Notes under the pieces: model-generated
The model's input: only the letters and a program-made list of their open reading frames with translations
Databases searched by the model: none
Told to the model about the DNA's origin: nothing
Shown here: positions 8,223-17,100 of the stretch, one piece after another
Position numbering within the stretch: the stretch's first letter is position 1
Layout: the number at the start of each line of letters is the position of its first letter
Made by a program: the position numbers and the translations under genes
Assembly (NCBI GenBank): GCA_017307785.1
Contig: JAFKGI010000016.1
Coordinates: 62,001 to 126,000 of the forward strand
Direction of reading: 5' to 3'
Length of the DNA stretch: 64,000 nt
DNA from: Vulcanimicrobiota bacterium
Lineage (GTDB): Bacteria > Vulcanimicrobiota > Xenobia > Xenobiales > JADMJV01

Positions 8223-8858
8223 ATGAAACTTTTGCCGCTATTTTTGCTACTTTCCGCCATGTGTTGGGCTCAGCCCCAGGTGGTGACCGCCGGGGACGAG
8301 GGGGCCAAGGACCCGAGCTTTCTGACCTACCGCCAGAATTTGCTGGCCGCCGTCAAACGGCACGACCTGGCCGCCGTCAGCGCTGCCCTGGACCCGCAAA
8401 TTCGCTACAGCTACGGCATTCAGAAGCCCGGGCGCGAAGGCTTCTTTGCCGCCTGGAAAGTGAAGAAGGGCGACCCCAGTCTTTGGAAAGAGATGGAAGA
8501 CGTGCTCGTACATGGCGGCGCTTTCGGCCCGAACGGCGAATTCGTCGCCCCCTGGATCTACGCCAAATGGCCCGAAAAGTATGACTCGCTCGATTACGTG
8601 GCCGTGCTCGTTCCCAAAGCTCCCGTGCATGCCCGACCGGACGCCAAGAGCCCGGTGGTGGCCGAGGTGGGCAATACCATGCTGAAGCTCAGTCGCCTCA
8701 ACGAGAAAGAGCATGTGGGCTGGACCGAAGTCGAAGCCGGCAACAAGAAAACCGGATACATCCGCAACAACGTCGTGCGGGGTGGACTGGATTTCCGCGC
8801 CATCTTCGAAAAGAAGAACGGCAAATGGCGGATGATGACCTTTATAGGTGGAGATTGA
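8223..8858 (+). CDS. Secreted SH3b-like domain protein
   Basis: The 211-residue product starts at the ATG at 8223, which gives a clean signal peptide (MKLLPLFLLLSAMCWAQPQ). An in-frame upstream ATG at 8160 would bury that signal and is not used here. Residues about 125-185 match a bacterial SH3b pattern (APVHARPDAKSPVVAEV, GWTEVEA, KTGYIRNNVVRG). The N-terminal half (SFLTYRQNLLAAVKRHDLAA) is of unknown function. Its 3' end overlaps the convergent permease gene by 17 bp. Confidence 0.75.
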   Translation: MKLLPLFLLLSAMCWAQPQVVTAGDEGAKDPSFLTYRQNLLAAVKRHDLAAVSAALDPQIRYSYGIQKPGREGFFAAWKVKKGDPSLWKEMEDVLVHGGAFGPNGEFVAPWIYAKWPEKYDSLDYVAVLVPKAPVHARPDAKSPVVAEVGNTMLKLSRLNEKEHVGWTEVEAGNKKTGYIRNNVVRGGLDFRAIFEKKNGKWRMMTFIGGD

Positions 8859-10077
8859 CGTTGCTGCGATAGACCAGCCAGGACGGGAGCAGCCCGGCCA
8901 ACAGGCCCAGAGCTGAAGTCGCCAGGGGAATGGCCAGCAGCAGCGGATGCAGAACCAGGATTTCAAACTGAACCCCCGTATGCGATCGGAGCCAGGCGCC
9001 GACCGCGGCCATCAACGCCAGATGCAAACCGATGCCCCAGACGGTCCCCAAAAGACACAGCCATAAGGACTCGAGCGTCACCACCCCGGCCACGAACCAG
9101 CGGCGCGCGCCCAACGCTCGCAGAATGGCGAACTCACGGCGGCGTTCCTGGAGGCTGTTGCACAGACTGGCCGTGATCGAAGCGGCGGCCACCACCAGCA
9201 CCAGCACGGTCAGCACCTGCATCAACTGAATCGCCCAGCCGAGCTTGGAGAAGAGTTCATAGACCAGGCGGGCCACCGGCCAGGCCAGGGTGGCCGTTTT
9301 CCCTTGCCGATTGATGCGCTCGTCCAGCAGCATGCCCGCCTGGGCGCTTTTCAACTTGAGCAGCACGCCGCTCAGCTCCTGGTCTGCTTCGGGAATCGCC
9401 TGGCCGGGCTGGGGCGTAAAGTCATGGCCGCGACCACGCAGAACGTGACCGGACATGCGGTAGACGCCTTCGAGGGGAATGAGCACCACCCGATCCTGCG
9501 GGGTATTGGTCGGTTGCAGCACCCCCACCACCTCATAGTCCTCGTCGTGCTCGGCCGAGGGATCGTAGTTCAACCCATGATAGGGATGAAAATGGTCTCC
9601 GAGCTTGAGTCCGGTCTTCTGGGCCACCCAGCTGCCGACCACGGCCTGGCCGGCACCGGTGAAGGCGGCGCCCGTCTGAAAACGCAGTCCGTTGCGACCC
9701 CAGGCGCTGAAAAAGTCCGGGAGCGTGCCCACCAGGCGATAGCCCAGGTAATTGTCGCCCAGCGCGATGGGGACGGCCCGGGCCACCAGCGGATCTTTTT
9801 TGACGGCCAGGTACTGCTCGAAGGCAAGGTTGCCCGGCGAATTCTCCAGATGGTAGAGGGTGCACAAGACCAGTTGCAGCGCGCTGCCGCGAGCGCCCAG
9901 CACGGCATCAAATCCTCCGGTCTGACCCGTGAAGACGCGGACCGCCTGCAACTGCAGCGAAGTGATGGTGAGGATCAGGGCGCAGGCCAGGGCGATGCTG
10001 AAAGCCGTGATCGAGCCGGCCAGTTTGTGCTGCTGGAGGCTGCGCCGGACCACCAGCCAGAGAGCTTTTAAGAGCAT
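8842..10077 (-). CDS. ABC transporter permease, FtsX/MacB type
   Basis: The 411-residue inner-membrane protein has the FtsX-like layout: one N-terminal membrane helix (AGSITAFSIALACALILTIT), a large periplasmic domain, and three C-terminal helices around residues 285-400. The segment SLQERRREFAILRALGARRW is the conserved FtsX-family motif. It overlaps the ATPase gene upstream by 10 bp and forms an exporter or mechanotransmission transporter with it, of the MacB/LolCDE class. The substrate is unknown. Confidence 0.88.
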   Translation of the reverse strand: MLLKALWLVVRRSLQQHKLAGSITAFSIALACALILTITSLQLQAVRVFTGQTGGFDAVLGARGSALQLVLCTLYHLENSPGNLAFEQYLAVKKDPLVARAVPIALGDNYLGYRLVGTLPDFFSAWGRNGLRFQTGAAFTGAGQAVVGSWVAQKTGLKLGDHFHPYHGLNYDPSAEHDEDYEVVGVLQPTNTPQDRVVLIPLEGVYRMSGHVLRGRGHDFTPQPGQAIPEADQELSGVLLKLKSAQAGMLLDERINRQGKTATLAWPVARLVYELFSKLGWAIQLMQVLTVLVLVVAAASITASLCNSLQERRREFAILRALGARRWFVAGVVTLESLWLCLLGTVWGIGLHLALMAAVGAWLRSHTGVQFEILVLHPLLLAIPLATSALGLLAGLLPSWLVYRSNVNLHL

Positions 10078-10736
10078 GGCTGATTCAGCTCGGCCAGGTC
10101 GAAGCGGTCTTCAAAGGCTTCATAGATGCGCTGATCGTGGCTCACCAGCAGCAGGGCGGCTCCACTTTCCCGGCACATTTCGCGCAACAGTTGCAGGGCG
10201 GTCTGAGCTAGCTCGGCGTCCAGGTTTCCGGTGGGCTCATCGGCCAGCACCAGCACCGGTTGGTGAACCAGCGCCCGAGCTACGGCCACCCGCTGCTGCT
10301 GCCCTTGGGACAGCTGAGCGGGTCGGTAGTTCCTGCGCTTTTGCAAGTCCAGCCGCTCCAGATACCGATCGATTCGCTGGGGATCCTGGCTACCGCTCAG
10401 GGCGGCGGCCAGCCACAGGTTCTCCCTCACCGTCATTCCGGGAAGCAAATGAAACGACTGATGCACGTAGCCGATGCGCTGCCCGCGCCACTGATCGCGG
10501 GCGCTCTCTCTGAGCTGGCCCATGTCCCGGCCGTCCACTTCGACCACACCCGAATCGGCCACCAGCAGGCCGGCGATGAGATTGAGCAGGGTGCTCTTAC
10601 CCGAACCGCTGCGTCCGCGCAGAGCCACCTGCTGACCCCTCTTCAGCGTCAGACCGGGGAGGTTGAGAATCGTCTCCTGAGAGCCAGGAAAACGCTTTAT
10701 CACCTTCTCCAGTCGCACCGCCGGCCGCTCGTTCAT
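10068..10736 (-). CDS. ABC transporter ATP-binding protein, LolD/MacB type
   Basis: This is the ATPase subunit paired with the following permease. It has Walker A (GRSGSGKST), a Q-loop (YVHQSFHLLPGMTVREN), the signature LSQGQQQRVAVARAL, Walker B (VLVLADEPTGNLD) and the switch His in LLLVSHDQRI. I start it at ATG 10736 (MNERPAV), giving 222 residues, which is typical for LolD types. A longer frame adds an unrelated N-terminus. It begins 25 bp after the stop of the S26-like gene. Confidence 0.9.
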   Translation of the reverse strand: MNERPAVRLEKVIKRFPGSQETILNLPGLTLKRGQQVALRGRSGSGKSTLLNLIAGLLVADSGVVEVDGRDMGQLRESARDQWRGQRIGYVHQSFHLLPGMTVRENLWLAAALSGSQDPQRIDRYLERLDLQKRRNYRPAQLSQGQQQRVAVARALVHQPVLVLADEPTGNLDAELAQTALQLLREMCRESGAALLLVSHDQRIYEAFEDRFDLAELNQPCS

Positions 10737-10761
10737 CAGGACTATATCTCGTCCCGTCCGC

Positions 10762-11181
10762 CTACTTCCTCTTGGGAGCCCGCCACAGCAATCGAGGATC
10801 GGCATCCACAAACTGAGGAACGCGCTCTTCGCGAACCTGGGGCAGGCTGGCGATCAGGCCCAGGCAACTGGCGGCCAGCCAACCGAGGCGCTGCCCCTTG
10901 ACGTCGGCTCGATAGAGGGAACCGGTCAGGGCATGCCGCTCGACCTTGAGTCCGGACTGGTCGGTAACCCAGAGATTGTCCCCGTGGCGCAGCAGGCAGC
11001 GCCGAAACTGGCCATCGGGCAAAACCACCACATCGCCCGCACGCAGCTGGGCGATGGGAGTGCAGTAGAAGTCGCAACGAGACCCCCGAGGCAGCAACCC
11101 GGGCAGCTCGCTCTCGGTAATTTTGACGGACCGCATGACCTGCGGCTCCTGACTGGTCGCCCGTCGAATCAGACTGGTCAT
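10762..11181 (-). CDS. S24/S26 peptidase-like protein, probably inactive
   Basis: The 139-residue product resembles the core of signal peptidase I and LexA-type folds: LPGLLPRGSRCDF, then LRAGDVVVLPDG, a charged strand and HGDNLWVTD. The Ser of the SMxP motif and the general-base Lys are not evident, so it may bind rather than cleave. A hydrophobic stretch (LGWLAASCLGLIASL) near the C-terminus may anchor it. It is the first gene of an operon with the ABC ATPase and permease. The family assignment is inference from the motif pattern. Confidence 0.55.
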   Translation of the reverse strand: MTSLIRRATSQEPQVMRSVKITESELPGLLPRGSRCDFYCTPIAQLRAGDVVVLPDGQFRRCLLRHGDNLWVTDQSGLKVERHALTGSLYRADVKGQRLGWLAASCLGLIASLPQVREERVPQFVDADPRLLWRAPKRK

Positions 11182-11199
11182 ACGACCAGCCTAGGGGCT

Positions 11200-11406
11200 C
11201 TAACGTACGCGAAGGCGATCGGTTTGCGTACGATTTGCGTACGTTTTCTCGCAACCTCTCCGAATCCACCACAACATCCAGAAGACGGCCAGCCGATGAG
11301 CCGGCGAGCCGATCACCAGAGCTCGCTGCCACTCTTGCAACAGGGCCTGCCAGACTTGGTCCGGGGGAGCGCAAATGCGAACCTGATGTTCGTCGATGAA
11401 ATCCAT
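11200..11406 (-). pseudogene. Possible gene remnant, SRPBCC-like N-terminus
   Basis: A 68-codon frame starts MDFIDEHQVRICAPPDQVWQ, which resembles the first strand and helix of START/SRPBCC (DUF2867-like) domains. It then runs into a Trp-rich segment and the operator-like repeats at 11204-11243. No ribosome site is seen. It is probably a decayed fragment or chance frame. The rest of 11407-11589 shows no gene I can support. Confidence 0.25.
11204..11243. promoter_or_regulatory. Operator-like repeats, TTTGCGTACG pair at 11 bp spacing plus inverted copy
   Basis: TTTGCGTACG occurs at 11223-11232 and again at 11234-11243, exactly 11 bp apart. An inverted, one-mismatch copy (CGTACGCGAA) lies at 11204-11213. 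The cluster sits 23-62 bp upstream of the S26-like gene on the minus strand, where a regulator would act on the ABC operon. The binding protein is unknown. Confidence 0.5.
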
Positions 11407-11589
11407 TGGGTGAGACTTCGCCGGTCGGCGGGGAAAGGCCCTGGAGACGCTCCATCCCAGTGAAGCGCCCCCAGGGTGTGTACTGTCCAGGTACCCTTTC
11501 AAGGTAAGCTGGCCGGCTGAAGCCCGGCAGCGGGCTTTGCTGAAGTTCGTCTGAGATGATTTGGTCTACGGTTTGCCGAAAGGAGCTGC

Positions 11590-11802
11590 ATGAGAAACGC
11601 CATCGGCTTCCTGATTCTGGCCTTGCTGGCCGGCTGCGCAACTCCCAAGATCGATTTGAACGCCAACAAGATCAAGGGCAAGCAGAAGGCCCGGGTCAAC
11701 GCCAACAACAAGGAGTTGAAGGATCAGACCGGCACCGATCTGGAGCTGGTGAAGCCCAAGAAGCGCAAATTCGGTATGCCCACCTCGGCTGAGGAACCCT
11801 GA
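11590..11802 (+). CDS. Small lipoprotein, 70 residues
   Basis: The protein begins with a lipoprotein signal (MRNAIGFLILALLAGC), with Cys16 as the predicted lipid site, followed by a Lys/Asn-rich soluble tail. No family was recognised. An AAAGGAG site (AAAGGAGCTGC before the ATG) supports the start. Its TGA overlaps the CTG start of the following GHL10 gene, so the two are coupled. Confidence 0.75.
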   Translation: MRNAIGFLILALLAGCATPKIDLNANKIKGKQKARVNANNKELKDQTGTDLELVKPKKRKFGMPTSAEEP

Positions 11803-13208
11803 AAAGAGCGCTCTGGCTGCTGATCGGTCTGACTCTTTCGGCGGGGGCGCAAGAGTTGGTCCAAGTCGGTCACACAAGACAACTTCGGGGCGCCTGGGTG
11901 GCCAGCGTCTCCAACATGCATTGGCCGGCTCAGGCCGGTCTGTCGGGCGCGAAACAGCGGGCCGACCTGGACCAGATGCTGGACCGCCTGGCCGAGGCCC
12001 GATTCAACGCCGTCTTCTTCCAGGTCCGGCCCGAGGGTGACGCCCTCTACCGCTCCGAACTGGAGCCCTGGAGCCGCTTTCTGAGCGGACGTCAGGGAGG
12101 GGATCCGGGATACGACCCCCTGAAGTACCTGGTGGAGCAGGCCCATCGGCGCGGGCTGGAAGTGCACGCCTGGCTCAACCCTTATCGGGCCCAGGCCACT
12201 CCTCCCCCACCCGCCGGAGATCGACCGGTAGCTCCCCACCTGGCCGTGGTCGAGCCCCAGAGTGTGGTGGGCTATGGAGCCTTGCGCTGGATGGAGCCGA
12301 GTTCTGCACCCGTGCGGGCACGGCTGGTCAACGTCTGCCGCGATCTGACCCATCGCTACGACCTGGATGGACTGCACTTCGACGACTACTTTTATCCCTA
12401 TCCCGAGGGAGAATTGCCCTTTCCCGACCAGGAAAGCTACGCGGCCTCTGGGACCTCCTTGAGTGTCGGCGATTGGAGACGCGGCCAGGTCAACCAGGCC
12501 ATTCAGGAAGTGTCCGCGGCCGTCGCCGAGGAGAAGCCGTGGGTTCGCTTCGGTATTTCTCCCTTTGGCCTGCCCGCTCCGGAAAGACCGGAGGGAATCA
12601 GTGGGCTCGACCAATACGACAAGCTTTTCGCCGACACCCAGCTCTGGATGGACGAGGGTTGGGTGGACTATCTGGCCCCTCAGCTCTACTGGCCCACCAC
12701 CCGCCAGGCTCAAGCCTACGAACCCTTACTCAAGTGGTGGCGCGAACATGCGCGCGACGGGCGCTACATCTTTCCAGGTCTCAATCTGGCCGCGCTGGGG
12801 AGCAAGCCCGAGTGGGACCTGGCCGAGTATCGTCGCGAACTGGCTCTGGCCAAACCGGAGCAGGGCTTCATCATCTGGAACGTCACTCCGATTCTGGAAA
12901 ACCGGCAGAACGTGCGCACCGAATTGTTTGACTCGGCCGAGGTGCTGACCCCGCCGTTGGCGCGCCGCCGGGGACGCGTGGTGCCGCCACCGGAAGTTTC
13001 CAGGCGGGGAGACAGGCTGCGTCTCACCTACACGGATGAGATTCCCTGGCGCGCTTTTACCGTCTACCGCCGGGATGGATCGAACTGGACTCTGCACCAG
13101 ATCGTGCGTTCTCACGAGGTGGAGCTGGAGCCCGGGCTCTGGGCTATCGCCTCGGTCAGTCGCGATGGAGTCGAAAGCCTGGCCCGGCAGGTAGCGGTCG
13201 GGCCCTAG
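11799..13208 (+). CDS. GHL10-type glycoside hydrolase-like protein, secreted, CTG start
   Basis: The 469-residue product is a member of the family 10 glycosidase-like group (GHL10, PF02638), a TIM-barrel group acting on cell-envelope or extracellular glycans. Motifs are RGAWVASVSN, FNAVFFQVRPEGDALY, LEVHAWLNPYRA, LDGLHFDDYF and VDYLAPQLYW. The first ATG/GTG/TTG would be the TTG at 11856, which truncates the protein. Reading back to CTG at 11799 adds KRALWLLIGLTLSAGAQ, a good signal peptide. An in-frame TGA at 11790 closes the frame, so CTG is the only plausible start. It has GAGGAA 4-5 bases upstream and forms a CTGA overlap with the lipoprotein gene. Confidence 0.85.
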   Translation: MKRALWLLIGLTLSAGAQELVQVGHTRQLRGAWVASVSNMHWPAQAGLSGAKQRADLDQMLDRLAEARFNAVFFQVRPEGDALYRSELEPWSRFLSGRQGGDPGYDPLKYLVEQAHRRGLEVHAWLNPYRAQATPPPPAGDRPVAPHLAVVEPQSVVGYGALRWMEPSSAPVRARLVNVCRDLTHRYDLDGLHFDDYFYPYPEGELPFPDQESYAASGTSLSVGDWRRGQVNQAIQEVSAAVAEEKPWVRFGISPFGLPAPERPEGISGLDQYDKLFADTQLWMDEGWVDYLAPQLYWPTTRQAQAYEPLLKWWREHARDGRYIFPGLNLAALGSKPEWDLAEYRRELALAKPEQGFIIWNVTPILENRQNVRTELFDSAEVLTPPLARRRGRVVPPPEVSRRGDRLRLTYTDEIPWRAFTVYRRDGSNWTLHQIVRSHEVELEPGLWAIASVSRDGVESLARQVAVGP

Positions 13209-13630
13209 CGGCGGGTTAAGAGAAAGACCGGAATTTCGCGCACGCCGGCGGTGGCCTTTTCGTAGTCTTTGAAGTTGGGCATGAGTTCGGCCTGGGCGTC
13301 GAAAAGGCGCTGGCGTTCTTCACCCTGGGCCAGGGAGGCGCGCACGGGAATGCTGTCGTCGCCGATTTCGATGGTGATGTCCGGGTGGGCCACCAGGTTG
13401 TGATACCAGTCCGGGTGGCTGGGGGCCCCGCCTTTGGAGGCGACGATGACGTAGCGGCCGGCGTCTTCGGTGTAGACCAGCGGGGCGATGCGTTCAGTTC
13501 CGCTCTTGGCGCCTTTGTGATGGACCAGAATCATGGGAAAGCCTTCGAACATGCCGCCGACCTTACCGTGGTTGGCGCGGAATTCCGCCAGCACCTTGGC
13601 ATTCATTTCGTCCAGTGTTGCCTTGTCCAT
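13205..13630 (-). CDS. Deazaflavin (F420)-dependent nitroreductase-family protein
   Basis: The 141-residue protein matches the DDN split-barrel family (PF04075): FPMILVHHKGAKSG, RIAPLVYTEDAGRYVIVASKGG, HPDWYHNLVAHPDI and IPVFLLTRR. Members use coenzyme F420, and some have other roles, so a need for F420 is inferred. Its TAG stop interlocks with that of the convergent GHL10 gene (CTAG). A GGGAGCCTCC-side ribosome site (GGAGG) precedes the ATG. Confidence 0.85.
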   Translation of the reverse strand: MDKATLDEMNAKVLAEFRANHGKVGGMFEGFPMILVHHKGAKSGTERIAPLVYTEDAGRYVIVASKGGAPSHPDWYHNLVAHPDITIEIGDDSIPVRASLAQGEERQRLFDAQAELMPNFKDYEKATAGVREIPVFLLTRR

Positions 13631-13712
13631 GGGAGCCTCCTAAATTTTTTTGCGAATCCCCAGAGTAACCCACAGATGGGTTCCAAAGATCGGTCTAAGG
13701 GCCCGATCGGAT

Positions 13713-14100
13713 GGGGGTCCCGGTAGGGCTTGGCCTGGGCCGGGCCCCTTCGGGGTCCCGGTGGAGCTTAACCTGGGTTAACCTGGGGCGGGACCGTCCT
13801 CCGGGTCCCCGTGGAGCTTAACCCAGGTTAGGCTGGAGCGGGACCGGACCCCAGGTCCCCGTGGAGCTTAACCCAGGTTAGGCTGGAGCGGGACCGTCCT
13901 CCAGGTCCCCGTGGAACTTAACCCAGGTTAGCCTGGAGCGGGACCGGACCCCAAGTCCCGGTGGAGCTTAACCTGGGTTAACCCGGAGCGGAACCAGACC
14001 CCAGGTCCCCGTGGAGCTTAACCTGGGTTAACCTGGAGCGGGACCGGACCCCAGGTCCCGGTGGAGCTTAACCCAAGTTAGCCTGGAGCGGGACCCTAGC
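13713..14100. repeat. Seven 50-bp tandem units, each with two palindromes
   Basis: GTGGAGCTTA or GTGGAACTTA recurs at 13761, 13811, 13861, 13911, 13961, 14011 and 14061, an exact 50 bp period. A degenerate shorter copy precedes at about 13713. Each unit carries TTAACC-NN-GGTTAA (last base varies), with the central dinucleotide TG in some units and CA in others, so the core occurs in both orientations. Each also carries GGGACC, eight bases and GGTCCC. The right end reaches the XDH stop codon. It lies between two minus-strand genes. The remaining 13631-13712 holds nothing recognisable. Confidence 0.92.
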
Positions 14101-17100
14101 TAGGGGCGCCTTCCCGGACGGGCACTCCTCGTACCGCCTGGATGGCGGCGTAGATGGCTTCGTGGGTGGCGGGGGCGGGCAGGTCGACTTGCTGGGGTGA
14201 GCCGCTGGCAAAGGCGGCGACGGCGTCGCGCAGGGCTTCGCGCACCGACATGGCCAGCATGAAGGGGGGCTCGCCCACGGCTTTGGAGCCGTGGATGACG
14301 CCTTCCTGAGTGGCTTTGGGCAGCAGAGTCACGTTGAGCTCGGCCGGGGCGTCGCCGATCGAGGGGATCTGGTAGGTGCTGGCCGAGTGCGAGAGCAGGC
14401 GACCGTCGGCGGTCCACTTCAGCTCCTCGCCGGTCAGCCAGCCCATACCCTGGACGAAAGCTCCTTCGATCTGGCCGCGGTCCACGTTGGGGTTGAGCGA
14501 GTCGCCCACGTCGTGGAGGATGTCCACGCGCAGCACGCGCTTCATTCCGGTCAGGCCGTCCACTTCCACTTCGCTGACGGCGGCGCCGTAAGCAAAGTAG
14601 TAGAAGGGAATGCCGTGGCCCTTTTTCTTGTCGTAGGCCAGACCGGGGGTCCGATAGTAGCCGGTGGTCGAGAGCTGCACCTGCTGCAGGTAAGCCCGGT
14701 CGACCACGGCCGCAAAGGACAGTTCCCCGACCCGGTCGTCGGCGAAGACCAGCGAGGCCGCGTCGGTCGGCTTGCCTTGCTCGGCCATCATACCGGCGGC
14801 CACTTCGGCCAGGCGGCCGCGCAGCGTTTCACAGGCGGCCTTGACGGCGGCGCCGTTGAGGTCGGCACCGCTGGAGGCGGCCGTGGGCGAGGTGTTGGGA
14901 ACCTTATCGGTGCGGGTCTTCATGACGCGCACGTGGTCGGCGGAAATGCCCAGCTCGCGCATGGCCACGCCCCGGATCTTGGTGTAGAGGCCCTGGCCCA
15001 TCTCGGTGCCGCCGTGATTGACCTGTACCGTTCCGTCCCGGTAGATCAGCACCAGCGCGCCGGCCTGATTCAAGAACGAAGCCGTGAAAGAAATGCCAAA
15101 CTTGACGGGGGTGATGGCCAGGCCGCGCTTGCGCTGCGGATGGGCGCTGTTCCAGGCGGCGATCTCGCGCCGGCGCTCGCTGAAGCGAGCTTGCTTGCAG
15201 AGACTGACCCAGATCTCGGGAATGCGGTTGTCTTCCAGCGGCTGGCCGTAGTGGGTGGTATTGCTCTCGCCGCTGCCGTGGTAGAGGTTGCGTTCGCGCA
15301 CCACTTCCGGGGGCAGTCCCAGGTGACGGGCGATGCGGTCGAGCATTTCCTCGATGTAAATCATGCCCTGGGGGCCGCCGAAGCCGCGATACGCGGTAAA
15401 GGAACAGTTGTTGGTCTTGCCCACTCGCCCGGTCACTTCGGCGGCCGGCAAATAGTAGGAGTTGTCGATGTGGAAGAGGGCCCGGTCGTTGATCGACTCG
15501 GACAGGTCCAGAGCCCAGCCGCCGTCGGAAATCAGGGTAGCGCGCACACCGCGCAGGCGGCCTTCGCCATCAAAACCGACTTCGTACTTGCCCCAGAAAG
15601 GATGGCGTTTGCCGGTGACCACCATGTCGATGTCGCGGTCCAACTGGATGCGCGCCGGTTTACCCGTCTTCCAGGCGGCCAGCGCCACCAGGGCGGCGAA
15701 ACCGTTACCCTGGGTTTCCTTGCCGCCGAAACCGCCGCCCATGCGCGGGGCTTCCACCACTACCTTGTTGCGCGGCACATGCAGCACGTGCGAGACCACG
15801 GCCTGGATTTCCGAGGGATGCTGGGTCGAGGAGCAGACGAACATATCGCCGTCGTCGCCGCGCTCGGCCCAGGCGGCCTGCGACTCCAGATAAAAGTGTT
15901 CCTGACCGCCCAGGTCAAATTCTCCCGAGAGAAGGTGGGGACTGGCCTGCAGGGCCGCTTCCACGTCGCCCCGACGGATGATGTGGGGCTCGGTGTGATA
16001 AGAACTCTGCTCCCAGGCCTGGCGGGCGCTGCGGATCTGGGGCAGCGCCTCATACTCGACCACCACGGCGGCGGCCGCCGTTTTGCATTCCTCCAAAGTG
16101 CGGCCCACCACCGCGGCCACGATCTGGCCGTGGAAGAAAACTTCCCCGTCGGCAAACAGAGCTTCATCCTGACGCAGGGCTCCGATGTCGTTGATGCCGG
16201 GCACGTCCTGGGCGGTGAGCACGCGCACGATGCCGGGCATTTTCTCGGCCAGCGAGGTGTCCAGCTTCAAAATACGAGCATGCCCCTGGGTGGAGAGCAC
16301 CGGCCAGATTTCCAGCATGGGTCGCAGCGAAGCCTGGTCGTCCACATAGATGGCCGTGCCGGTGACGTGACCGATTGCGCTTTCGTGCTTGAGAGCGCGA
16401 CTGGCTTCGGCTTCGGCATAGCCGGGGCCGACGCAGAAATCCAGCGGTCCATCCTGGGCGGCACTCTCTTCGCCGAGCCAGAATTTCTCGAAAAGACTGA
16501 CGATCAGGCCGCGGCGGAAAGCCGCTCCGGCACGCACGTCGTCGATGGGCGCAAACTCACCCGCCAGCACCTCGCACGCCGACGCCACCGTATCGGCGTT
16601 CCAGGGCTTGCCCAGCAAGAAGGCCTCCGTTTTGAGAGCTCGTGAGGGCATGGCGGCCACGCCACCATAGGCCAGACGGGCCCCAGAAACCTTATCACCC
16701 TCCAGATCCAGCCAAAAGCCCGCCGAGACAATGGCGATGTCCAGTTCGCGGCGCTTGGAGACTTTGTAGGAGGCGGCCAGACGAGCCGCTGCCCGCGGGA
16801 TGGTCACCGACACCATGATCTCGTCGGCGGCCAGCACGGTCTTGCGGTAGCCCACGAAGAAATCGGCCAGCTCCACGGTGCGCGTGCCGCGCTGGCTGGC
16901 CAGCTGCACGGTAGCCCCCAGCGAGAGCAGAACCGGCGCCATGTCGCCGATGGGCGAAGCCGTGACCAGGTTCCCACCCAGGCTGGCGCGGTTGCGGATG
17001 GGCCGCGAGGCGAAGACCAGCAGCATTTTTTGCAGTTGCGGGAAGTCGCCCGCAAGCGATTCTTCGAGAGCCGTGAGCGAAGCCGAAGCGCCCACCACCA

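Noticed and set aside
10742..11641. A 299-codon minus-strand frame covering the S26-like gene and the region upstream.
   Set aside because: Arg/Ser/Pro-rich translation typical of a wrong frame. The 139-residue frame fits the operon better.
13713..14100. CRISPR array.
   Set aside because: Units are contiguous 50 bp repeats without unique spacers, and no cas genes are present.
14291..16645. A 784-codon plus-strand frame opposite XDH.
   Set aside because: It is antisense to a full-length, motif-complete XDH. The sequence is low-complexity His/Gly/Val-rich with no known domain, a typical shadow in G+C-rich DNA.
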